Positions 1-7,368 of a stretch of DNA of 64,000 bases are shown in pieces. Position 1 is the first letter of the stretch, and each line of letters opens with the position of its first letter. Origin of the DNA: Pseudomonadota bacterium (lineage in GTDB: Bacteria > Bdellovibrionota_C > UBA2361 > SZUA-149 > DAOLCO01); assembly GCA_027487795.1 (NCBI GenBank), contig JAIYCX010000015.1, forward strand, positions 62,001-126,000, given 5' to 3'. Below the pieces are notes generated by a model that did not search any database, was not told the DNA's origin, and saw only the letters and a program-made list of their open reading frames with translations. The position numbers and the translations under genes are program-made.

Positions 1-1932
1 TGAAATTAAGTTAACATTAAGCTCTCTTAAGTCTTTCACTACTATAAAATCTCCATCTAAGTTAGGACTATTAACTCTCATGTGCGGTTCATAGTTAGTG
101 TAGTCTTGGAGATTATTTTTTAAATCGTATTTTAACTCTTCTGTACATTCTCTAGTTAAGGTTCTATTTGGGTCAAGTAGTAAACTTGGATCAAAGTTAG
201 CTTTATAGCTTTTAAGTTGTGGTTTAATGTCTAGATCTATATTAGTTTTTACTAGACTAATTTCTTCTTCAAGTTTTTCTTTATTTTTAGCTTTAACAAG
301 TTCGTCAAGATAACAATGATCTATGTGAGAATAAGCTATTTGTGAATCTGAAGCTGAGATACCAAGCCCACGAATTCTAGAAAAAATCCTAACTCCCCAT
401 GAAGATTTAACAAAGATTAACCCGCGTTCTATGCCGCTTTCTTTTGCTTTTGAAACTAAATCTATTTTCATAGATCCTAGACCAGTGCTGTATTGATGAA
501 AACGGGCTGGAATTGAAATAGTAGCAGAATAAACTAAGCAGGAGATGAATATGGATGTAGAAAAGTGTTTATATTTAACAGGTTTTAATAGTTTGAAAAT
601 ATGTATTGTTTTATCTTCAAAAATATTTGTCGTAAATGAATGTATCGCATATGCACTAAGAGGTACTAAGCCTATTAAACTAGAATATAAAAATCTTGGC
701 CCAAGAAATGAATCTCTATGCCAGTAGAAGAAGTAGAATGCTGGGAAAATTATAGTGATTGCTAGTAATCTTTTAAACCAGAGGTGGGTACTTTTTTGAG
801 TGAATATAAGAACACTAATGGGAAGTAAGGCAGGGATAGGCCATTCAAAAAGATAGTCTTGTAAAAGTTGTAAGTCTACGAGCTCGTTTCTAAGTCCAGT
901 TAATGGGGTATGATGTATTCCCCAGGGAGACATGTGGAAACCTAAGTTATGTCCTGCACCCCAAAGTTTGATGTATCCTGCGAGTAAGTACTCACCGGTA
1001 GTAAGTTTATTATATACTAGAAGAGAGAATACTGAGGGTAGGGCACATAATGCAGAAATAAATATTAGTATTTTATCTTTAATAAAACTAGAAAAAATAG
1101 CAGGAATAAAAACTATTCCGATAACAATAGCATCAAGTGGCCTTACTAAGAGGGTTAGCGATAGAAAAAAAATGAACAAACAAAAGTTTAGTCTTTTATT
1201 TGTTCTTTCATATATTTCAATATTAAATACACTAAGTGTTATGAGTAATAGTGTAGTAGTATGGTTCATATAACTACTACCTAGAAATATAAAGAAGGGG
1301 CAAAATGCTAAGAGTAGTAAAGTAATTTTAGTGACTTCTGAGCCAAATATATTTTTACTAAATCTATATATAAAATAAGAACTAAGCGAAGATATAATAA
1401 CGGGAATTAGCCAAACTTTTTTTATTAAGATTCCAAGTACTAAAAGTAGTGAATGACCGGGAGGATATTGTCCAAACCAGCCGTATCTGCAAGCTCCACA
1501 TCTTCCATTTTCGCTCCAATCATCAAATAGCATATGTTGAGTAACAAAAAATTCATGGATTGGAGGAAGTTTCGCTTTTAATTGACCAAATGAGAAAATC
1601 TGCGCTTGAAAAAGTTGCACTATCGAGTCAATGATAAGTGGTTTGTGTTCAAAAACGTATATTTGGCTACCAATTAGAGAAGAAATTATTATTAGAAAGA
1701 AAAATATATTAGGAATTTTATAGAATAGCCTATTAAGCTTAGAGCCGATCTTATCAAAAAATGAACTTCCGATTAATGCAAGTAATAGCCAGTTAGAAAG
1801 TAAAATAATAGAGATAGATAAAATCCATATCTTAGGAGGAGTACCGCCCTTATAGCCTTTTATTTCACCAAAAATACTTTCCAGCGGAAGAAAGCAAATT
1901 AAAAAAAGAAATAAGCTATATAATTTTAGCAA
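1..1932 (-). CDS. Membrane glycosyltransferase-like protein (GT39/ArnT type), 3' end outside window
   Basis: The minus strand is open from a TTG at 1932 to the window edge (644 codons), so the gene is partial. AAGGA lies about 6 bases before the TTG, which begins 8 bp after the MoxR stop, so the two are probably cotranscribed. The product has many hydrophobic segments over its first ~440 residues and the motif YPPGHSLLL near residue 156, like the PPG-type loop of lipid-dependent membrane glycosyltransferases (ArnT/PMT-like). A long soluble, partly charged C-terminal part follows (from about residue 500). Such proteins move sugars from polyprenyl carriers to lipids or proteins; the substrate cannot be read from sequence. 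Family placement is by motif and topology only. Confidence 0.6.
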   Translation of the reverse strand, partial: MLKLYSLFLFLICFLPLESIFGEIKGYKGGTPPKIWILSISIILLSNWLLLALIGSSFFDKIGSKLNRLFYKIPNIFFFLIIISSLIGSQIYVFEHKPLIIDSIVQLFQAQIFSFGQLKAKLPPIHEFFVTQHMLFDDWSENGRCGACRYGWFGQYPPGHSLLLVLGILIKKVWLIPVIISSLSSYFIYRFSKNIFGSEVTKITLLLLAFCPFFIFLGSSYMNHTTTLLLITLSVFNIEIYERTNKRLNFCLFIFFLSLTLLVRPLDAIVIGIVFIPAIFSSFIKDKILIFISALCALPSVFSLLVYNKLTTGEYLLAGYIKLWGAGHNLGFHMSPWGIHHTPLTGLRNELVDLQLLQDYLFEWPIPALLPISVLIFTQKSTHLWFKRLLAITIIFPAFYFFYWHRDSFLGPRFLYSSLIGLVPLSAYAIHSFTTNIFEDKTIHIFKLLKPVKYKHFSTSIFISCLVYSATISIPARFHQYSTGLGSMKIDLVSKAKESGIERGLIFVKSSWGVRIFSRIRGLGISASDSQIAYSHIDHCYLDELVKAKNKEKLEEEISLVKTNIDLDIKPQLKSYKANFDPSLLLDPNRTLTRECTEELKYDLKNNLQDYTNYEPHMRVNSPNLDGDFIVVKDLRELNVNLIS

Positions 1933-1940
1933 AGCGTTCC

Positions 1941-2933
1941 TTAGTAAGCTCTAACTAATCTCTCTACATGCCCAAGAATAAACTCATTAAAACTACTTAA
2001 TGCCTGACTAGATGAGCTGGACATTCTTACTCTATGAAATAAAACATAAGGAGCTAGGATTTTAAAGTCATCTTCCGTAACGTATTCTCTACCTTGCACT
2101 AGTGCATAAGAAGCTAAGGTTTTCTTAAACATAATAGCAGCTCTTGTAGAAGCTCCATAAGTGAACAGCGGATTCGTTCTAGTTTCTTGAACAAGATCTA
2201 CAATCGCTTTTAGGATTTGATCTTTAATAATTACTGAGTTAGCAAAGTTTCTAACTTTTAGAATATCCTCTTTTGTAACAACTGGGCTAACATCTCTGAC
2301 TAAGGACTGAATTTGCCCTTCATTTTTTAAAATCTCTAATTCACTGTTACTGTCAACATATTTCATCGGAATTTTAAGCAAGAATCTATCAAGTTGAACT
2401 AAAGGAAGAGGGTAGGTACCTGCTAGATCCAGTGGATTTTGAGTTCCGATCACAAAGAAAAAAGCATCTAGCGGGTATGTTTTATTATCTATTGTAACTT
2501 GTCTCTCAGCCATACATTCTAAAAACGCAGCTTGAACTTTTGGCCCAGTACGATTCATTTCATCGGCAAGAACTACGTGCGAGAATATCGGCCCTTGTTC
2601 AAAACGAAAAGTGCTAGATTTAGGATCGAAAATATTTACTCCTAAAACATCAGAGGGAAGTAGATCTGGTGTAAATTGTATTCTTCTAAATGGAGCTAAT
2701 TTAATATCACTACTATTGTAACTATCACTGCTAGAGTCTATTAAGTTGCCTAAGGTTTTAGCTAGTGTAGTCTTCCCGGAGCCCGGATAGTCTTCAAGAA
2801 GAATATGTCCATCTGCAAATAATCCAGTAAGAACTAGATCTATAGTATCGGCCCTACCTCTAATAACTGAAGACAAAGAACTTCTTAATTTACTAATGAT
2901 TTCAGTAGCTTTTCTTCCTGATTCACTATCCAC
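1941..2933 (-). CDS. MoxR-family AAA+ ATPase
   Basis: A 330-residue MoxR-type AAA+ ATPase. Walker A PGSGKTTL is near residues 50-57 and Walker B VVLADE near 120-125, followed by NRTGPKVQAAFLE, sensor GTQNP and the C-terminal lid typical of the family. MoxR ATPases act as chaperones that activate or assemble partner proteins, usually through a von Willebrand (VWA) partner. Here the next gene downstream is a membrane glycosyltransferase-like protein rather than the usual DUF58/VWA gene, which could still lie beyond the window edge. The start is GTG at 2933, preceded by TTGGAG. Confidence 0.9.
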   Translation of the reverse strand: MDSESGRKATEIISKLRSSLSSVIRGRADTIDLVLTGLFADGHILLEDYPGSGKTTLAKTLGNLIDSSSDSYNSSDIKLAPFRRIQFTPDLLPSDVLGVNIFDPKSSTFRFEQGPIFSHVVLADEMNRTGPKVQAAFLECMAERQVTIDNKTYPLDAFFFVIGTQNPLDLAGTYPLPLVQLDRFLLKIPMKYVDSNSELEILKNEGQIQSLVRDVSPVVTKEDILKVRNFANSVIIKDQILKAIVDLVQETRTNPLFTYGASTRAAIMFKKTLASYALVQGREYVTEDDFKILAPYVLFHRVRMSSSSSQALSSFNEFILGHVERLVRAY

Positions 2934-3155
2934 GTCTATACTCCAATTTTAATTTAACCTAGCTTGTACAACAAATAACTAAATTTCGATATAACATATC
3001 TGGAAAAGGAATTTTAGGTTTTTTAGTATTAGATGGGGATCTTAGAGTTTGGATTTAGAACTGTGAGATCCCTATTTATAGCATGTTGCTTTAATAGCTT
3101 CGTAGAATGACTTCTTTAATGGATCTAAGAGAAGTTCATGTGAAAGGGTTTTCGC

Positions 3156-3482
3156 ATGTTGGTTTTGTCAAGGAAGAGTGAAGAAGCTATCTCGATTGGC
3201 TCAGTTGCTAAGATTACTTTTGTTATTAAAGGTAATCGTGTGGCTTGTATTGTTTCGGCTCCTTCTTCGGTTAGTATCCGTCGGGGTGAATTGGGAGCTA
3301 CAAGTAGCAGCAACGCTGGTTCTGATATTACAACTTTGGTACTTTCCAGAAAAGATTCGGAAACCATTGTATTTGATGCGTTAGGGATAACGCTAAAAAT
3401 TTGTAAGATCTCAGGAAACAGAGTCAATGTTGGTATTGATGCGCCTCGCGAGATATCGGTTAAAAGACTTGAATTGATCTAA
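3156..3482 (+). CDS. csrA: Tandem-domain CsrA-like RNA-binding regulator
   Basis: This 108-residue protein contains two CsrA domains in one chain: residues 1-46 (MLVLSRK ... SAPSSVSIRRGE) and 59-108 (TLVLSRK ... IDAPREISVKRLELI), joined by a Ser/Ala-rich linker. CsrA is normally ~60 residues and works as a strand-swapped dimer binding GGA motifs in mRNA leaders. Both halves keep the Leu and Arg equivalent to L4 and R44 of E. coli CsrA (L4/R43 and L63/R104). The first half has lost the usual G-x-x-A-P context and looks diverged; the second half is canonical. It lies 1.75 kb upstream of flagellin genes with GGA-rich leaders, so flagellin control is a natural but unproven inference. Confidence 0.85.
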   Translation: MLVLSRKSEEAISIGSVAKITFVIKGNRVACIVSAPSSVSIRRGELGATSSSNAGSDITTLVLSRKDSETIVFDALGITLKICKISGNRVNVGIDAPREISVKRLELI

Positions 3483-3501
3483 TCATTCGAGTTTGCGTTT
3501 C

Positions 3502-3551
3502 TCTCCGGCTGCTTGCATTCTGAGCTATGCTCATTTTGAAGTGGCCGGAGA
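3502..3551. terminator. Inverted repeat between convergent csrA and PiT genes
   Basis: TCTCCGGC at 3502-3509 pairs perfectly with GCCGGAGA at 3544-3551 across a 34-base loop that itself holds a small palindrome (GAGC/GCTC). It lies between the ends of two convergent genes. There is no clean T-tract, so terminator function is an inference. Confidence 0.35.
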
Positions 3552-3605
3552 TCTTCTTGATTTAATGTTTTTAATTTCTTTTCCTCAATAACATTTAAAA
3601 AGACC

Positions 3606-4673
3606 TTAGTTCAATACCCAAGAAATCAAATACCCAAGTAACATACAAACCGGAATAGTAAATATCCATGCTAGTATCATTCTTCTTACGATACTCCAGT
3701 TTGCATTAGATAAGCTCTTCGCTGTGCCGACTCCTAGAATACAAGATGAAATTACGTGCGTTGTAGAAAGCGGCATTCCAAAGCTGCTAGCTGTTTGAAT
3801 AATAATAGCAGCTGTAGTTTCAGCAGCAAACCCATTAATTGGTTTCAGAAAAACTAGCCTATGACCAAGAGTTTTTATAATTCTCCAACCACCTGCCATA
3901 GTCCCCATGGCCATAGTTAAGGCGCAAATGATTTTTACCCAACTTGCAATAACTAATTTCCCATCAGGGCTTTCATAAGTTTTCAAAAACCAAAGCCATG
4001 AAGGAATATTATTAAGTTCTCCTGAGTTTGTTGCAGCTATTAGACATAAAGTGATTATCCCCATAGTCTTTTGCGCATCGTTTAGCCCATGCGCAAAACC
4101 CATCCAGGCACTTGAGCAAATTTGAAGTTGCTTGAACTTAGTAGAAATTTTCTTTGGTCTAAATCTAGAAATATAAGCATATAAAATCCCCATAACTAGT
4201 AAACTAGCAATCATTCCAATAATTGGTGAGCAGATCATCGGGATTAAAACTTTATATAAAACTCCTCCTTTTTCTCCGCTTTCACTGATAGTAATAAATT
4301 TTATAGCTTCAAAATTATTATTAGCAGCTGATAGAGTAGATCCTATTAGCCCGCCTATTAAAGCATGACTAGAACTTGAAGGTAATCCAAACCACCAAGT
4401 AAGCAGATTCCAAATTATTCCTGCTAATAAACCAGAGCAAATAGTATCTGTTGTAATAAAATTAGTATCAACTAAGCCCTTACCAATAGTTGAAGCAACA
4501 GCAGTACCTGATAATGCACCAAGCAGGTTTGTAGTTGCCGCAAGTAATATCGCTTTTCTTGCACTAAGAACTTTTGTAGCTACAATAGTAGCAATCGCAT
4601 TTGCAGTATCATGAAAGCCATTGATGTACTCAAAAACTAGGGCGATAAATATGACAATCAGAACGTATGACAT
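3606..4673 (-). CDS. pit: PiT-family inorganic phosphate transporter
   Basis: A 355-residue polytopic inner-membrane protein. The N-terminal FEYINGFHDTANAIATIVATK is a PiT (PF01384) repeat signature, and the second copy appears as GFAHGLNDAQKTMGII in the C-terminal half. PiT carriers import metal-phosphate with a cation. No PhoU-like partner (DUF47) is adjacent, unlike many PiT loci. The gene is convergent with csrA and divergent from the first flagellin. Confidence 0.92.
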   Translation of the reverse strand: MSYVLIVIFIALVFEYINGFHDTANAIATIVATKVLSARKAILLAATTNLLGALSGTAVASTIGKGLVDTNFITTDTICSGLLAGIIWNLLTWWFGLPSSSSHALIGGLIGSTLSAANNNFEAIKFITISESGEKGGVLYKVLIPMICSPIIGMIASLLVMGILYAYISRFRPKKISTKFKQLQICSSAWMGFAHGLNDAQKTMGIITLCLIAATNSGELNNIPSWLWFLKTYESPDGKLVIASWVKIICALTMAMGTMAGGWRIIKTLGHRLVFLKPINGFAAETTAAIIIQTASSFGMPLSTTHVISSCILGVGTAKSLSNANWSIVRRMILAWIFTIPVCMLLGYLISWVLN

Positions 4674-4792
4674 TTTATAAACTTTGCCTTATCAGAGTAG
4701 TTTAACGAATTTCTATGTGAAAGTTTGAAAATACTACATCTAAGTAGCTATTATTACTACCAAAAATTAACCAAAAAATATCGTTAATCGAC

Positions 4793-4820
4793 TTAAGTAA
4801 TTGTAATGATTGAACGATAA
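4793..4820 (+). promoter_or_regulatory. Sigma-28-like promoter of flagellin 1
   Basis: TTAAGTAA at 4793-4800 and AACGATAA at 4813-4820, 12 bases apart, resemble the FliA consensus TAAAGTTT-N11-GCCGATAA. The block is conserved upstream of the second flagellin (8622-8649) although surrounding bases diverge. It would give a leader of about 400 bases. A FlgM-like anti-sigma factor is encoded at 26584-26856. Confidence 0.55.
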
Positions 4821-4975
4821 TATGTAGACGAGGGGAGAAGAATCTTACCCCAGGTGAAACTATGGAAAGTTCTTAACGGAATTTTTAATATGGATGTTTT
4901 ATAAAAGGAGAATAGCTTAGGTTGTAAATGTTGTAGTGGTATTAGGGAGGAAGTTAGAGCCCAAGTTAGTTTGTC

Positions 4976-5044
4976 GTTTGAATTGCTAGTAGTTAGTAAA
5001 TTCATTTTAGGTTTTTCTTTTTGGCAAATTTTTTGTCGGTTGGT
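4976..5044 (+). promoter_or_regulatory. 69-base leader block identical in both flagellin genes
   Basis: These 69 bases are identical to 8844-8912 in the second flagellin leader, while flanking leader sequence differs by substitutions and indels. No reading frame supports a protein. It is probably a structured or protein-binding part of the flagellin mRNA leader, or has been homogenised by gene conversion. Confidence 0.5.
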
Positions 5045-5068
5045 ATTCTGTTGTCTTTGTTTGGGGAT

Positions 5069-5217
5069 AAAAAACAGGAAGGATAGGAGGATAGAAGGGG
5101 GGAGTTTAGTTTGTTTCTTTCGGACACGCAACCACTACCTCTCTCGGCCTCACTTTAAGCACTGCTGCCACTTCTTCTTTTTTAATTTCTCCTATCCTCC
5201 TATCCTTCCTGTTTTTT
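5069..5217 (+). promoter_or_regulatory. GGA-rich inverted-repeat leader of flagellin 1
   Basis: A perfect 26-bp inverted repeat (5069-5094 with 5192-5217) encloses a 97-base loop and ends in eight T, only 8 bases before the GGAGG at 5227-5231. The left arm carries GGA at 5077, 5081, 5086 and 5089, another is at 5101, and the ribosome-binding site itself contains one; GGA is the CsrA core motif. The right arm holds CCTCC, which could pair with GGAGG. It could act as an attenuator (stem plus U-run), as a ribosome-site switch, or as CsrA sites. Confidence 0.55.
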
Positions 5218-5235
5218 TTAATATGGGGAGGTGGT

Positions 5236-7089
5236 ATGTCTAGACTAACTATCAACTCCAACATCCCATCCTTAAACGCCCAGCGTAGTTTATCTAACGC
5301 CACTAAGAAACTTGGCGAAAGTTACACTCGTCTTTCTTCTGGCCTACGAATAAATAAAGCATCAGATGATGCTGCGGGATTGTCTATTTCAGAATCTCTA
5401 AAAGCAGACACTCGTTTATTCAATCAAGGAGTAAGAAATCTAAATGATGGATTAAGTGTTTTAAATATTGCAGATGGTGCTTTGGGTGAATTATCAAATA
5501 TAGTAATTCGACTAAACGAACTTGCAGAACAGAGTGCAAACGGCACTTTAGGAAATAAGCAACGTCTTGCTTTAGATCAGGAAGCACAAAGTTTATCTAA
5601 GGAATATAATAGAATTGCGCGTAGTACTGAGTTTAACGGTAGAAAAATATTTAATGGAGATTATGGTGATTTAAGTTTAGTTGCGGGAGGAGGACGTGAG
5701 ACATTGATAGTAGAGGATTTGGGAGGTGCTGTTGGGAGCGGATCTTTCAAATCAAATATCTCATTTACTACAAGTTTTCAATCTTCTGAAACCATAGCTT
5801 CTGATTTAAATAATGACGGTATGCTAGATTTACTAGTAGCAAAAATAGCAAGCCCGGAGATAAATATATTTTTAGGTAATGGTAACGGTACATTTAAGGC
5901 TGTACAAACATTTGCCTCAACTAGCGATATGCAATCAATGACATTGGGAGATTTTAATGGAGATGGAATTTCTGATATAGCTTCTAGTGATAGTACTACA
6001 AATTTTATAAGTATATTTTTTGGAAATAGTAATGGTAGTTTTAAAACAAGGCTATCTTTTGTTACAAATTCTACTTCGTTATCTGTTGATGCTGAAGATT
6101 TTAATGGCGATGGTATTTTAGACTTAGTTTCTGGAAATACTTCTACTAATGCTCTTAGCGTATATTTAGGAAACGGAAATGGGACTTTCAAAGCTAGAAA
6201 CTCACTTGCTACGGGCCCTAACCCAGGTGATGTCAGTATTGGGGATTTTAATGCAGATGGGATTTCAGACTTAGCTTCTATCGATATATTAGTTGGAAGT
6301 ATTAGCGTATATCTTGGTAATGGTAATGGTAGCTTCAAAAGTAGAACGTCTTACGTTAATTCTGGCGACCCATACTCTCTTCGTATAGGGGATTTTAATG
6401 GAGATAGTATTTTAGATTTAGTAACAGCTGATAATACTTCAAATAGCTTGAGTATTTTTATTGGTAATTCGAATGGTACCTTTAATTCAAGACGCTCCTT
6501 TGGAACAATTGATGGTGTAATAACAGTAGAAGTTGGAGACTTTAATGGTGATGGAGTCTCTGATTTGGTGGCAAATGATTCTACTAGTGGTGGAATAGCT
6601 GTATTTTTAGGTAATGGTGATGCTAGTTTTAAAGCATCACAATCATATGCGTATGATGTAACTTACAATCTCGTAGTCGGAGATTTTAATAATGATGGAG
6701 TCTCTGATTTAGTTAGTGCAGATTTTATGAGTGTTGGTATCTTCATAGGTAATTCAAATACTGGTGTAGCTGCATTACAATCTTTCTCACTTAAAACACA
6801 ATCTGCTGCACGCAATTCAATGTCGTATCTCCGAAAAACTTTAGAACGAATCGGAGAACAGCGCGGTCACATCGGTGGTTTTCAGTCTCGTGTAGAATTT
6901 GCAACTAATAATTTACAAACCAGTGCATTATCATATCAAGAAGCAAATTCAAGAATAACAGATATTGATGTAGCAGAAGAATCGTCACGTCTTGCTGCGT
7001 CCCAGATATTACAACAATCAGCAGCAAGTATTTTAGCGCAGGCTAACCAGCAACCGCAACTAGTTTTGAACCTGCTACGGAACCTATAG
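5236..7089 (+). CDS. Flagellin with seven FG-GAP/VCBS beta-propeller blades (paralogue 1)
   Basis: This 617-residue flagellin starts with canonical D0/D1 (about 1-150: SRLTINSNIPSLNAQRSL, LSSGLRINKASDDAAGL, FNGRKIFNGDYG) and ends with canonical D1/D0 (about 515-617: DIDVAEESSRLAASQILQQ, ILAQANQQP). Between them are seven repeats of ~49 residues, each with a Ca-binding DxNxDGxxD loop, at residues 190, 239, 288, 337, 386 (DFNGDSILD, G to S), 435 and 483, alternating with GNxNGxF turns. Seven such blades match a closed integrin-type propeller, predicted to project from the filament surface where D2/D3 normally sit. The ATG at 5236 has GGAGG 4 bases upstream. Confidence 0.93.
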   Translation: MSRLTINSNIPSLNAQRSLSNATKKLGESYTRLSSGLRINKASDDAAGLSISESLKADTRLFNQGVRNLNDGLSVLNIADGALGELSNIVIRLNELAEQSANGTLGNKQRLALDQEAQSLSKEYNRIARSTEFNGRKIFNGDYGDLSLVAGGGRETLIVEDLGGAVGSGSFKSNISFTTSFQSSETIASDLNNDGMLDLLVAKIASPEINIFLGNGNGTFKAVQTFASTSDMQSMTLGDFNGDGISDIASSDSTTNFISIFFGNSNGSFKTRLSFVTNSTSLSVDAEDFNGDGILDLVSGNTSTNALSVYLGNGNGTFKARNSLATGPNPGDVSIGDFNADGISDLASIDILVGSISVYLGNGNGSFKSRTSYVNSGDPYSLRIGDFNGDSILDLVTADNTSNSLSIFIGNSNGTFNSRRSFGTIDGVITVEVGDFNGDGVSDLVANDSTSGGIAVFLGNGDASFKASQSYAYDVTYNLVVGDFNNDGVSDLVSADFMSVGIFIGNSNTGVAALQSFSLKTQSAARNSMSYLRKTLERIGEQRGHIGGFQSRVEFATNNLQTSALSYQEANSRITDIDVAEESSRLAASQILQQSAASILAQANQQPQLVLNLLRNL

Positions 7090-7269
7090 GGCTCTCCGAT
7101 ACATGGGTGGGGATGCGTAGTTGCGGGCTAGGAGGCCAGCAACCCAGCCTAGTGCTCTCCTTACTACGAGAATTGTAGGCTCGCCTAGCAGGGTTTGGGG
7201 TGGAGCGTTGGGCTGGGGCTAGGAGGCCAGCAGCCGCAATTAGTTCTCAACTTACTACGAGAGCTTTAG
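7048..7269 (+). repeat. Three tandem ~90-bp units carrying alternative flagellin C-terminal tails
   Basis: The last 14 codons of flagellin 1 (7048-7089, QQPQLVLNLLRNL then stop) recur at 7137-7178 (QQPSLVLSLLREL, stop) and 7228-7269 (QQPQLVLNLLREL, stop). Spacing is 89 and 91 bp. Spacers are GC-rich and similar to each other, both ending in GGCTAGGAGGC. Base changes among tails are mostly synonymous. The second copy is out of frame with the gene, and neither has a start codon, so they are silent as they stand. They could be recombination donors or the 3' remnants of lost flagellin genes. Confidence 0.8.
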
Positions 7270-7368
7270 GGTAAACATAGCATAAATTATACCCTTCCAT
7301 TTTTATACAATCGATGTTAATAATAGGAAGGGTTTAATTTGTAGATATTTAATTAAAAGTTCTTATTT

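Noticed and set aside
545-1273. Plus-strand ORFs of 60 and 113 residues
   Set aside because: They are antisense to the continuous minus-strand membrane glycosyltransferase-like frame, which has a ribosome-binding site and coherent membrane topology.
5106-5177. A helix-turn-helix-like phrase (EEVAAVLKVRPREVV) read on the minus strand of the flagellin leader repeat
   Set aside because: It resembles an excisionase helix, but it is a short frame inside an inverted repeat with no full domain; at most a relic of a mobile gene.
4793-5303. Minus-strand ORFs in the flagellin 1 leader, with a similar one in the flagellin 2 leader (8787-9059)
   Set aside because: Their products are similar only because the underlying leader DNA is nearly identical; there is no ribosome-binding site, no codon signature, and they overlap the promoter and leader.
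5778-6338. Minus-strand ORF inside flagellin 1 and similar ones inside flagellin 2
   Set aside because: Repetitive Pro/Ser/Leu-rich antisense translation of the FG-GAP repeats; a shadow of the real gene.
7048-7269. Diversity-generating retroelement for the flagellin tails
   Set aside because: No reverse transcriptase is nearby, and the differences are mostly synonymous third-position changes rather than adenine-specific substitutions.
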